From positions 62,001 to 126,000 of the forward strand of contig NZ_SLZF01000013.1 in NCBI RefSeq assembly GCF_004341515.1: DNA of 64,000 nt, given 5' to 3'. A program made the position numbers and the translations under genes. The notes beneath the pieces were generated by a model. That model was not told where the DNA came from, did no database searches, and saw only the letters and a program-made list of their open reading frames with translations. Source of the DNA: Allobosea sp. BK604 (lineage in GTDB: Bacteria; Pseudomonadota; Alphaproteobacteria; Rhizobiales; Beijerinckiaceae). Of the stretch, positions 11,168 through 19,575 are shown in pieces (position 1 is the first letter of the stretch; each line of letters begins with the position of its first letter).

Positions 11168-11812
11168 ATGTCAGCCGAACCCGAAATCGCGCGTCTCAGT
11201 GCCTGCGGCGTTGTCCCGGTCGTGGTCATCGATGATGCCGAGGTCGCCCTGCCATTGGCGCAGGCGCTGCTGGCGGGCGGCATCGACGTGATCGAGATCA
11301 CCTTGCGTCGTCCGGCCGCGATGACGGCGCTGGAGACGATTGCCCATAAGCTGTCCGAGATCCTGCCGGTCGCCGGCACGGTGGTGACACCGGGCCAGGT
11401 CTCCGACGTCAAGCAGGCCGGCGCCAAGGTGGTGGTCAGCCCCGGCTTCAGCGAGATCGTCGACAACGCCATGCGCGCCGCCAACCTGCCCTGGCTGCCC
11501 GGCGTCGCCACGGCGTCCGATTGCATGCGCGCCGTCGCCGCCGGACGGCTGACCTGCAAGTTCTTCCCGGCCGAGCAGGCCGGCGGCACGGCGACGCTGA
11601 AGGCGCTGTCGGGCCCGTTCCCGCAAATGCGGTTCTGCCCGACCGGCGGCGTTGGCCTCGGCAATCTCGGCGATTACCTGGCGCTGAAACAGGTTATCTG
11701 CGTCGGCGGCTCCTGGCTGGTCCCGGCCGATGCTGTCGCCGAGCGCAACTGGGCGAAGGTGACCCAGCTCGCGAAGGAAGCGCGCGAGAAGGTCACGGCG
11801 CTGCGCGGCTGA
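11168..11812 (+). CDS. eda: KDPG/KHG aldolase (2-dehydro-3-deoxy-phosphogluconate aldolase)
   Basis: Class I aldolase of 214 residues cleaving 2-keto-3-deoxy-6-phosphogluconate to pyruvate and glyceraldehyde-3-phosphate. The catalytic Glu is in VIEITLRRP (E44) and the Schiff-base Lys in TCKFFPAEQAGG (K131); GTVVTPGQ and FCPTGGVGLGN are further family signatures. AGGAGGAAA precedes the ATG. It lies 24 bases after pgl in the same direction. The dehydratase gene edd, which would complete the Entner-Doudoroff pathway, is not in the window. Confidence 0.95.
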   Translation: MSAEPEIARLSACGVVPVVVIDDAEVALPLAQALLAGGIDVIEITLRRPAAMTALETIAHKLSEILPVAGTVVTPGQVSDVKQAGAKVVVSPGFSEIVDNAMRAANLPWLPGVATASDCMRAVAAGRLTCKFFPAEQAGGTATLKALSGPFPQMRFCPTGGVGLGNLGDYLALKQVICVGGSWLVPADAVAERNWAKVTQLAKEAREKVTALRG

Positions 11813-11816
11813 TACA

Positions 11817-11945
11817 CGCCGTCATTTCCGGGCAGGGCGAGCCTTTTTCCGTCATGGTCGGGCCTGTCCCGACCATCCACGTCTTCGTCGATGCAGCGCG
11901 CTGCCCAAGACGTGGATGCTCGGCACAAGGCCGAGCATGACGGCG
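11817..11945. repeat. 129-bp element of three abutting hairpins with 9-bp terminal inverted repeats
   Basis: The ends CGCCGTCAT and ATGACGGCG are perfect inverted repeats. Inside are three perfect 9-bp dyads placed edge to edge: 11854-11862 with 11868-11876 (ATGGTCGGG), 11877-11885 with 11907-11915 (CCACGTCTT), and 11916-11924 with 11930-11938 (ATGCTCGGC). It fills the gap between the convergent eda and FAD-oxidoreductase genes and probably also serves as a bidirectional terminator. I believe similar elements are scattered in related genomes; that part is from memory. Confidence 0.8.
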
Positions 11946-11950
11946 CGCGC

Positions 11951-13054
11951 CTACCGCAACTGCTCGACCGTCAGCTCTGCGATGGCCAGCGACGAGGTCA
12001 GCCCCGGGCTCTCGATCCCCAGCAGGTTGACCAGTCCCGGCACGCCATGCACCGCCGGCCCGTCGATGCGGAAATCCGGCATCGGCTCGGTCGGACCATG
12101 CAGCTTCGGCCGGATGCCGGCATAGTCGGCGACGAGCGCGCCGTCCTTCAGGCCGGGCCAGTAGGTCCGGATCGCCGCATAGAAGCGCTCGGCCCGGGCA
12201 GGATCGACGACAAGGTCCTGGTCGTCCTCGACCCATTCGACATCCGGCCCGAACTTGACCCGCCCGGCCATGTCGATCGTCGCGTGGATGCCGAGTCCTG
12301 CCGCCTCCGGCACCGGGTAGATCAGATGCGTGAAGGGCTGCTTGCCCAGCAGCGAGAAATAATTGCCCTTGGCGAAGGACTGCTTCGGAACATGCTCGGC
12401 CGGGAAGCCGTCGAGCTTGCCGAGCAGGCGTGGCGCGCCATGGCCGGCTGAATTGATGATGCTCTTGACCGTGTAGGTCGCGGGATCGTCGCCGCCGAAA
12501 TCGACGCTGAACCCGTCGGCCTCGCGGCGCCAGCCGGAAATCGGCGTGTGCAGCGCCAGCGAGCCGCCCGCCGCCTCGCATTCGCCGAGCAGCGAGAGCA
12601 TGAAAGCATGGCTGTCGACGACGCCGGTCTCGGGGGAGAGCAGGGCAAGCTCGCAGGCGACCTCGGGCTCCATCGCCCGCGCCTCGGCGGTATCGACGAA
12701 GCGCAGCGTATCGACGCCGGAGGCCGCCGCCCGCGCCGCGATGCCTTCCAGGACCGGGCGCTGGCTTGCCGAGGTCGCCACGATCAGCTTGCCGCAGGCC
12801 TTGTGCGGCAGGCCACGCTCCTGGAGATAGCGATAGAGTTGCTTGCGGCCCTCGACGCAGACCCGCGCCTTCAGCGAGCCCGGCGGATAATAGATGCCGG
12901 CATGGATGACCTCGCTGTTTCGCGCCGAGGTCTGCGTGCCGATGCCCTCGGCCGCTTCGGCGATGACGACCTCGCGGCCGGCCAGAGCCAGCGCCCGCGC
13001 CACTGCGAGGCCGACGACGCCGGCCCCGATCACCAGGCAATCGATATCCGCCAT
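11951..13054 (-). CDS. NAD(P)/FAD-dependent oxidoreductase, L-2-hydroxyglutarate-oxidase-like
   Basis: DAO-family flavoprotein of 367 residues. The FAD-binding Rossmann motif is VIGAGVVGLAVARALA at the N-terminus, followed by ARNSEVIHAGIYYPPGSLKA, a stretch typical of L-2-hydroxyglutarate oxidase/LhgO-like proteins. The C-terminal half has YAGIRPKL and VNLLGIESPGLTSSLAIA, also typical. The probable reaction is oxidation of an L-2-hydroxy acid, but substrate specificity in this family is not secure from sequence. It is convergent with eda and lies 13 bases downstream of the amidohydrolase stop on the same strand. Confidence 0.85.
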   Translation of the reverse strand: MADIDCLVIGAGVVGLAVARALALAGREVVIAEAAEGIGTQTSARNSEVIHAGIYYPPGSLKARVCVEGRKQLYRYLQERGLPHKACGKLIVATSASQRPVLEGIAARAAASGVDTLRFVDTAEARAMEPEVACELALLSPETGVVDSHAFMLSLLGECEAAGGSLALHTPISGWRREADGFSVDFGGDDPATYTVKSIINSAGHGAPRLLGKLDGFPAEHVPKQSFAKGNYFSLLGKQPFTHLIYPVPEAAGLGIHATIDMAGRVKFGPDVEWVEDDQDLVVDPARAERFYAAIRTYWPGLKDGALVADYAGIRPKLHGPTEPMPDFRIDGPAVHGVPGLVNLLGIESPGLTSSLAIAELTVEQLR

Positions 13055-13067
13055 GGATCGTTCGCTG

Positions 13068-14243
13068 TCAGACCGCGCGCTGCGGCATGGCGATCTCGAC
13101 CAGGCTCGCCCAATAGGTCACGCCGACCGGTATCGCCTTGTCGTCGAACTCATAGGCCGGGTGGTGCAGCCCGGCCGAGTCGCCATTGCCCATGAAGATA
13201 TAGGCGCCGGGACGTTCCTCCAGCATGTAGGAGAAATCCTCCGAGCCCATGGTCGGCGGGATCTCGGTCTCGATCGCCTCGGCGCCGAAGACGTTCTTGG
13301 CAGCACTGGTGACGAAATCGGTCTGGCCGGCATGGTTGAACGTCACCGGATAGCCGCGATCATAGGCGAGGTCGCAGAGCAGGTTGAAGGAGAGCGCGAA
13401 GCCGGCGACGATCTCGCGGAAGCGCTTCTCGGCGAGGTCGCGCATCTCCGGCGAGAGCGTGCGCACCGTGCCCTTGATCTCGACATGCTGCGGGATGACG
13501 TTGAACGTGTCGCCGGCCTTGATCTGCGTCACCGAGACCACCAGGGATTCTAGCGGGTCGGCATTGCGCGCGACGATCGTCTGTAGCGCCGTGACCAGGT
13601 GGCAGGAGGCGATCAGCGGGTCGTTGGTCTCGTTCGGCTTGGCGGCGTGGCCGCCGCGGCCCTCGATCTTGATCAGGAAGCGATCGGCTGCCGCCATCAT
13701 CGGCCCCTTGCGGATGGCGAATTTGCCGACCGGCAGGCCCGGCATGTTGTGCAGGCCATAGACCTCCTGCACGCCGAATCGCTCCATCAGCCCGTCCTTG
13801 CACATCTCCTTGCCGCCGGCGCCGCCTTCTTCGGCCGGCTGGAAGATCATGATTGCGGTGCCGTCGAAATCGCGGGTCTCGGCCAGATACTTGGCGGCGC
13901 CGAGCAGCATCGCGGTGTGGCCGTCATGGCCGCACGCATGCATCTTGCCGGGCACGGTCGAGCGATGCTCGAGATTGGTCTCCTCATGGATCGGCAGCGC
14001 GTCCATGTCGGCGCGCAGGCCGATGACCTTGCCGGAATTCTGCTTCTTGCCCTTGATCACGCCGACGACGCCGGTGCGGCCGATACCGGTGATCACCTCG
14101 TCGACGCCCCATTCCTTCAGCTTGTCCGCGACGATCCCGGCAGTGCGCTGCACGTCGTAGAGCAGCTCGGGATTGCGGTGGAAATCGCGACGGATCGCGG
14201 AGATCTCCGGGGCAAGCGCGGCGATGAGTTCGGATTTAGGCAT
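13068..14243 (-). CDS. M20 family amidohydrolase / aminoacylase (hippurate-hydrolase-like)
   Basis: Metal-dependent hydrolase of 391 residues. The di-metal site motifs are GLRADMDALPIHEET, MHACGHDGHTAMLLGAAKYL and FQPAEEGGAGG; the dimerisation (lid) domain with GRGGHAAKPNETNDP follows, and MGSEDFSYMLEERPGAYIFMG ends the catalytic domain. This is the IAA-amino acid hydrolase/hippurate hydrolase/AbgB type, which cleaves N-acyl amino acids. Natural substrate unknown. It is probably co-transcribed with the downstream FAD oxidoreductase. Confidence 0.9.
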   Translation of the reverse strand: MPKSELIAALAPEISAIRRDFHRNPELLYDVQRTAGIVADKLKEWGVDEVITGIGRTGVVGVIKGKKQNSGKVIGLRADMDALPIHEETNLEHRSTVPGKMHACGHDGHTAMLLGAAKYLAETRDFDGTAIMIFQPAEEGGAGGKEMCKDGLMERFGVQEVYGLHNMPGLPVGKFAIRKGPMMAAADRFLIKIEGRGGHAAKPNETNDPLIASCHLVTALQTIVARNADPLESLVVSVTQIKAGDTFNVIPQHVEIKGTVRTLSPEMRDLAEKRFREIVAGFALSFNLLCDLAYDRGYPVTFNHAGQTDFVTSAAKNVFGAEAIETEIPPTMGSEDFSYMLEERPGAYIFMGNGDSAGLHHPAYEFDDKAIPVGVTYWASLVEIAMPQRAV

Positions 14244-14391
14244 GATGTCCTCGGACGGGTCGGGGCGACTTCGCAGAAAACGGGTTGTCAGGCAGCCAAG
14301 CTAGCGCGGCGCGCCCGTCTCTGTCCAAGCCTCTTGCGGCATGAGGGGTGGGAATAGGCCGAATGGCGAAGGATTCCTTGCGCAGCGCCGG

Positions 14392-16186
14392 TCAGATCGC
14401 GCCCGAGACCTCGCGCTGGCGCCGGTCGAGCTCTTCGCTGTAGCGCCGCAGGGTGTGGCTTTCGGTGAGCAGGCCGATGACGTTGCGCTTGACCGGATCG
14501 TCGACCACGACGAGCGCCTCGCTCTCCGACTTGTCGAAGATGGCGGCGGCCTCCTTGGCGTTCATCGCCGGGGTCAGCATGGCCGCCTTGAAGCGCAGCA
14601 GATCGTCGAGCCTGGTCGTCGCGGCCGCCTCGTCCAGCGTGAGGTCGAAGGCCTCCGGCACTAGCACGATGCCGGCATAGCGATCGGCATGATCGACGAT
14701 CACGACGCGCTGCGTCGAGCCGAGCGGGAAATCGCGGCGCAGGACGGCGATGCTGGTGTCGCTGCGCACGGTGCGGACATCGCGGCGCATCATCTGGCCG
14801 ACCGTCAGGTTGCGGATCCAGCCGATATCATGGGCGCTGCGGATGCTCTCGCCCCTGAGATGGAAGCGCCAGGTCGCGAAGGAATAGCCGAAGGTCTTGC
14901 GCACCGTCAGCGAGGAGGCGGTCACCGCCACCAGCACGAGCACGGTGATCGGGAAGTCGCCGGTCAGCTCGAGCGCAAGGAATGTCATGGTCAGCGGCCC
15001 GCCGATGACCGCGACCGCGAGCGAGCTCATGCCGACGATGGCGTAGATCACCGGCGTCAGCGTCGCATCGGAGAAGAGCACGGGCGCGAATGCCGCGTAG
15101 AGCTTGCCGATCAGCGTGCCCAGGAAGAGCGAGGCGAAGAACAGGCCGCCGCGGAAGCCCGAGCCGATCGAGATCGCCGAAGCCAGCGATTTGAGCGCGA
15201 TCAGCGCAATCAGGCTGCCCGTGGCGAGGGTGACGCCGAGATTGAGATGCAGCGCGCCGTGCCCAGCCGAGAGGATCTGGGGCGAGATCAGCGCGAGCCC
15301 GCCGACCACGGCGCCGCCGAGCAGCGGCCGCAGCGCCGCCGGCTTCACCAGCCGCCGGGCAACGGCCTCGACCAGGGTCACGCCCTGCATGATCAGGATG
15401 CCGAAGCCGGCGCAGAGCACGCCGAGCACGAGCGCCGGGACATAATCCGCGTTGACGACGTTGCCGAACTCTCCGACCTCGATCAGGAAGGTGCTCCCGA
15501 CCAGCAGCCGGGCCGTGAACGTGCCGCACAGCGCCGCGACGATGACGGGCGTCAGCGTCGCGATCGAATAGGCGCCGATGATCAGCTCGAAGGCATAGAA
15601 GGCGCCCGCCAGCGGGGCGTTGAAGGCGGTTGCGATCGCGGCCGCGGCGCCGCAGCCGACCAGGGTGCGCATATCGTTGCGGCGGGTCTCGAAGGCGATG
15701 CCGATGCGCGAGGCCAGCCCGGCCGAGATCTGCGTATAGCCGGCCTCCAGGCCGACCGAGGCGCCAAAGCCGTTCGAGATCAGGTTCTGCAGCGCGACCA
15801 GCACGCTGTCCGACAGCGACATCCGGCCGCCATGGAGCGCATTGGCCTCGATCGGGTCGACCGCGACCCGGGTGCGCCAGCGCGCTACGATCAGCAGCAG
15901 CAGGCCAAGCAGCGCACCGCCGCAGATCGGCGCCAGCAGCGCGGTATAGGGATCGATGCCGCTCTTGCTGCTCAGCCTCTCGCCCTCGTTCAGCGCGAAG
16001 ATCAGCCGGTGCAGCCATTGGGCGGGCGCTGCTCATCGCCGTGACCGCAAGACCCGCCAGGACCCCGATCCCCGCGGCGACCGCGATGAGGCCGAGCTCG
16101 CTGGTGCGGACCAGGGCGCGCAGCTTCCGCGTCGGAGCGAGCCTCCGCAGGAGCGAGGCGGGGTGGGGCGAGGGAGAAGGTGGCAT
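14392..16186 (-). pseudogene. ClC-type chloride channel/antiporter with CBS domains, frameshifted
   Basis: The reading frame of a voltage-gated chloride channel-like protein is split. The N-terminal ~50 residues (from an ATG at 16186, ending VAAGIGVLAGLAVTAMSSA) are in one frame; the remainder, starting WLHRLIFALNEGE and including the conserved EAGYTQISAG, NAPLAGAFYAFELI, GGLFFASLFLG and GGPLTMTFLALELTGDF regions, is in another. Removing one C from either of two short C-runs at 16020-16027 (plus-strand G-runs) restores a single frame of about 597 residues. Two CBS repeats form the C-terminus, starting near LTVGQMMRRDV. An intact ATG at 15822 could still give a 476-residue fragment lacking the first helices. 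Sequencing error or true mutation cannot be told apart here. Confidence 0.8.
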
Positions 16187-16381
16187 TGCAGTGACGGTCA
16201 GCGGTGGAGAGCGGCTTCTCATCCGCCCATCCGCTGGCGATTTGCAATGCCAAATTGGGCTGGCGAGGGTTGCAAATTGCCGCGTCCCACGCGGCATCGC
16301 GCCGATCCGAACTTGCGCGATGGTGCCGGCCTTCGCGCTCGGCTAAGAGACGAGTCCCATCAGAACGAAGCGATCCGAGCC

Positions 16382-17338
16382 ATGCCCGCATACAAGGCCA
16401 TCGAGGAAGTCGTCATCCCGGAGTTGCCGAACTACTATCGCGGCAAGGTCCGGGAGAATTACGACCTGCCGGACGGGCGGCGCATCCTGATCTCGACGGA
16501 CCGGCTCAGCGCCTTCGACCGCGCCATCGCCTGCATCCCGCTCAAAGGGCAGGTGCTGACCCAGACCGCCCGGTTCTGGTTCGAGAATACCGCCGATATC
16601 TGCCCGAACCATGTGCTCGAATATCCCGACCCGAATGTCGTCGTCGGTCGCCGGCTCGAGATCCTGCCGGTCGAGATCGTGGTGCGCGGCTATCTCGCCG
16701 GCACGACCAGCACCTCGATCCTGACCATGTACAAGCAGGGCGCCCGCGAGATGTACGGCGCCCGCTTCCCGGACGGGCTGCGCGACAACGAGGCCCTGCC
16801 GCAGGCGATCATCACCCCGACCAGCAAGGCGTTCGACGGCGGCCATGACGAGCCGCTGACGGCGGCCGAGATCCTGGCGCAGGGATTGCTGAGCAAGGAG
16901 CAGTGGGAAACGGTATCGCACTATGCACTGGCGCTCTTCGCGCGCGGCCAGGCGATGGCACGCGAGCGCGGCCTCATCCTGGCCGACACGAAATACGAGT
17001 TCGGTGTCGATGCCGGCGGCAGGATCATCCTCGCCGACGAGATCCATACGCCGGACAGCAGCCGCTACTGGTTCGCCGAGAGCTATCCCGAACGCTTCGC
17101 GGGGGGCGAGAAGCCCGAGAGCTTCGACAAGGATTTCGTGCGCAACTGGGTCGCGACGCGTTGCGATCCCTATAACGAGCCGATCCCGGAGATCCCGGCC
17201 GAGCTCATCGAGCAGACCTCGCAGGTCTATATCCGCGCCTTCGAGACGATCACCGGAACCGGGTTCGCGCTGCCCGGGCCGGGCGAGGACCCGGTGGAGC
17301 GGATCAGGCGGAATCTCGCGCAGTATGCCTCATCCTAG
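16382..17338 (+). CDS. purC: Phosphoribosylaminoimidazole-succinocarboxamide synthase (SAICAR synthase)
   Basis: Purine biosynthesis enzyme joining aspartate to CAIR with ATP hydrolysis; 318 residues, the longer non-fused type also seen in yeast. Family motifs are YRGKVRENYDLPDGRRILIS near the N-terminus, VVRGYLAGTTSTS, EVTPTSKAFDGG-like IITPTSKAFDGGHDEP, LADTKYEFGVD and DEIHTPDSSRYW. The open frame continues far upstream, but conservation begins at MPAYKAIEEVVIPELPNYY, so that ATG was chosen. It diverges from the broken chloride channel and is convergent with the MFS gene. Confidence 0.95.
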   Translation: MPAYKAIEEVVIPELPNYYRGKVRENYDLPDGRRILISTDRLSAFDRAIACIPLKGQVLTQTARFWFENTADICPNHVLEYPDPNVVVGRRLEILPVEIVVRGYLAGTTSTSILTMYKQGAREMYGARFPDGLRDNEALPQAIITPTSKAFDGGHDEPLTAAEILAQGLLSKEQWETVSHYALALFARGQAMARERGLILADTKYEFGVDAGGRIILADEIHTPDSSRYWFAESYPERFAGGEKPESFDKDFVRNWVATRCDPYNEPIPEIPAELIEQTSQVYIRAFETITGTGFALPGPGEDPVERIRRNLAQYASS

Positions 17339-17347
17339 GCCGGCGCC

Positions 17348-18589
17348 TTAGCGTCGCCCGGCCGCCAGCTTCCGTGAATCCGGGTGGTGGCGCAGGCGCC
17401 ACATCGCCCAGCATCCGGCTGCCGGTCCCAGCGCCAGCATCGCGAAGGCCGCCTTCCAGCCGAGACATGCGGCGAGGGGCGGCACCAGGTGGATGCTGAC
17501 GAGCGTCACCACGAAGCCGGCGCAGGTTTGCGCTGTGATCATCGTGCCGACCATGGCGGGCTCGCTCAATTCGGCGACGCTTGCCGAGAACTGGGCGGAA
17601 TCGGCGACGGCCGACATTCCCCAGATGATCGCGACGATGCCAAGCAGGATCGGAGCCGCCGTCAGCCAGCCGATCAGCAGCGCGCAGCCGCCGCTGATCG
17701 CCATGGCCCCGATCGTGACGGAGGTCCGCCCGATCCTGTCGGCGAGCCAGCCGCCGAGCCACGCTCCGACTGCGCCGGCCGCCACCGCGGCGAAGGTCAG
17801 CAATTCCGCGGTGCCATGCGCCGCCTGCGACCCGCGTTCCGCCATGACCTGCTGCAGGAAGGCGCCGAGCCAGGCCCACATCGCATAGAGTTCCCACATA
17901 TGGCCGCAATAGCCGGCATTGGCGAGGCGGATCGCCTGGTTGCGCCAGGCGCAGCCAAGCCGCCCCAGGTCGATATGCGAGCTCTGCACCAGATTGGGGC
18001 CGAGGCCGGCGAGCAGGATGAGGCCGGCGCCGCATAGCGTCGACGCGGCCGCACCCAGATAGATGTCGCGCCAGCCGATGCCGTCGAAGGCGGCAAGCAG
18101 GTGCGGGCTGGCCGAGCCGATCACCAACGCTCCGACCAGCAGGCCGATGAGCAGGCCGAGATCCCTGTTCGCCCAGGTCGCGGCCATGCGCATTCCGACC
18201 GGGTAGATGCCGGCCATGCAGGCGCCCGTCGCGATCCGCAGGATGATTGCGGCCGGTCCCGCGGGCGGCAGGACGGTCAGGAGCATCGTCAGCATGGCGG
18301 CAGCGAGCCCGGATAACGCGAAGAGCCGGCGCGGATCGTAGCGATCGGCGAGGCCGAGCAGGCTGCTGGCAAGTGTGCCGAGCACGAAGCCGCCCTGCAC
18401 CGAACTGGTCAGCAAGACCTCGCTCAACGGCTCCAGGGCTTGCTCGTGCCGGATTGCGGCGACGGCGGCAGAGGAGGCGAACCATGCCGCCATGGCCAAT
18501 GTTTCGGCCAGCAGCAGCAAGGCGAGCGATCTCGCCCTGGTCGTTCGGACGGTGGAGGAAATCATAGGCGATGCGGGACTTGGCTGCAT
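17348..18589 (-). CDS. MFS transporter
   Basis: Major facilitator protein of up to 413 residues with about twelve hydrophobic segments. The loop between helices 2 and 3 carries GLADRYDPRRLFALSG, and the symmetry-related GGWLADRIGRTSVTIGAM lies after the central loop, both classical MFS signatures. An alternative ATG at 18565 (MISSTVRTTR) would shorten it by eight residues; neither start has a clear ribosome binding site. Substrate unknown. It is divergent from an XRE-cupin regulator, with two operator-like dyads between them, suggesting that regulator controls it. Confidence 0.88.
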   Translation of the reverse strand: MQPSPASPMISSTVRTTRARSLALLLLAETLAMAAWFASSAAVAAIRHEQALEPLSEVLLTSSVQGGFVLGTLASSLLGLADRYDPRRLFALSGLAAAMLTMLLTVLPPAGPAAIILRIATGACMAGIYPVGMRMAATWANRDLGLLIGLLVGALVIGSASPHLLAAFDGIGWRDIYLGAAASTLCGAGLILLAGLGPNLVQSSHIDLGRLGCAWRNQAIRLANAGYCGHMWELYAMWAWLGAFLQQVMAERGSQAAHGTAELLTFAAVAAGAVGAWLGGWLADRIGRTSVTIGAMAISGGCALLIGWLTAAPILLGIVAIIWGMSAVADSAQFSASVAELSEPAMVGTMITAQTCAGFVVTLVSIHLVPPLAACLGWKAAFAMLALGPAAGCWAMWRLRHHPDSRKLAAGRR

Positions 18590-18636
18590 GGCTAAGCGGC
18601 CTCCGCGCCCGATCGGATCATCCGCGAGCGCCTATC

Positions 18637-18672
18637 GTCTCATATAGTAGACTTTCGACTTCTATAGAAGAC
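18637..18672. promoter_or_regulatory. Tandem 16-bp operator-like dyads between MFS and XRE-cupin genes
   Basis: Site A (18637-18652) is GTCT-N8-AGAC; site B (18657-18672) contains the perfect palindrome CTTCTATAGAAG. Read on the minus strand, the two sites agree at 12 of 16 positions and their centres are 20 bp apart, close to two helical turns. They lie in the divergent intergenic region and are markedly AT-rich relative to the surroundings. They are probably binding sites for the adjacent XRE-cupin protein; that assignment is inference. Confidence 0.6.
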
Positions 18673-18774
18673 GGTTCGCGCAGCTTGTCTCGCTTTTTCC
18701 GCTGCGCCTCTTGAGTGCACCGCGCAGACGGCGGAAGAGCAGGGATCGCCAATTCGAAAAGCAGCCCGACCCGC

Positions 18775-19344
18775 ATGCGCGCCCGCAATCAAGCCGATCC
18801 CAACCTCGCCATCGCCGCTCGCATCAAGATCGAGCGCGAGGCGCGAGACTGGTCGCTGGCCGAGCTCGCCGAGCATTCGGGCGTCTCGAAGGCGATGATC
18901 AGCAAGATCGAGCGTGGCGACGCGAGCCCGACCGCGACGGTGCTCGGGCGGCTTTCAGGCGCGTTCGGCCTCTCCCTGTCGGTCCTGCTGGCGCTCGCCG
19001 AGCGCTCGGAGGACCGGATCAGGCGCGAGGACGAGCAGCCTGTCTGGACCGATCCCGAGACCGGCTATGTCCGGCGCATGATCTCGCCGCCCTCGGGCGA
19101 CATCCTCGAACTCCTGCAGATTTCGCTGCCGCCGAACGTGCGCGTGCCCTATCCCGCTGCCGCTTTCATGTTCCAGCGGCAGCAGATCTGGATCCTGCGC
19201 GGCCAGCTCGAATTCCGCGAGGGCGGGACGACCCACACGCTTCGGCAGGGCGATTGCCTGCAGCTCGGCCCACCGATCGACTCGTCCTTCTTCAACCCCG
19301 GTGAGGAGGAGTGCGTGTACTTGGTCGCGCTCGTGCGCCGGTAG
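18775..19344 (+). CDS. XRE family transcriptional regulator with C-terminal cupin domain
   Basis: A 189-residue regulator. The helix-turn-helix occupies residues ~10-65 (WSLAELAEHSGVSKAMISKI, then ERGDASPTATVLGRLS), and a cupin_2 sensor domain fills the C-terminal half (WILRGQLEFREGG, then LRQGDCLQLGPP). Such proteins usually sense a small ligand and repress an adjacent transporter or catabolic gene. The start at MRARNQADPN was preferred over an upstream ATG on conservation grounds. It is divergent from the MFS gene. Its TAG stop is formed by the first bases of a dispersed repeat. Confidence 0.88.
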   Translation: MRARNQADPNLAIAARIKIEREARDWSLAELAEHSGVSKAMISKIERGDASPTATVLGRLSGAFGLSLSVLLALAERSEDRIRREDEQPVWTDPETGYVRRMISPPSGDILELLQISLPPNVRVPYPAAAFMFQRQQIWILRGQLEFREGGTTHTLRQGDCLQLGPPIDSSFFNPGEEECVYLVALVRR

Positions 19345-19445
19345 AGCATTTTCGAGCGAAGTGGAGACCGGTTCGCGTGAAGGAAATGCGTCAATACAAA
19401 GAGATAGAGAATTTTCGCGTTTCGGAGAAGCGCGGAAATGCTCCA
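19343..19445 (+). repeat. Dispersed ~103-bp double-hairpin repeat, copy 1
   Basis: The copy starts AGAGCATTTTCGAGCG and ends GCGGAAATGCTCC. It closely matches the copies at 20243 and 30671, differing mostly by single bases. The first AG belongs to the TAG stop of the XRE-cupin gene. The right half folds as a hairpin between its internal AGAATTTTCGCG and the terminal CGCGGAAATGCTC. Confidence 0.85.
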
Positions 19446-19575
19446 GGCACGCTGGTTCAGCAAATCGCCTGATTGACGCTGCGTCATTTCGCACAGCCGC
19501 CCACGCTTACGTGAGGGAACGCTCCGCGCGCTGCTGTGTTAGTGTGTAATTAGTTGTCTTGAGTGGGAGGCCGCC

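Noticed and set aside
14689..16044. 451-codon plus-strand frame over the chloride channel gene
   Set aside because: Low-complexity Asp/Gln/Arg-rich translation; the minus strand carries the ClC domains.
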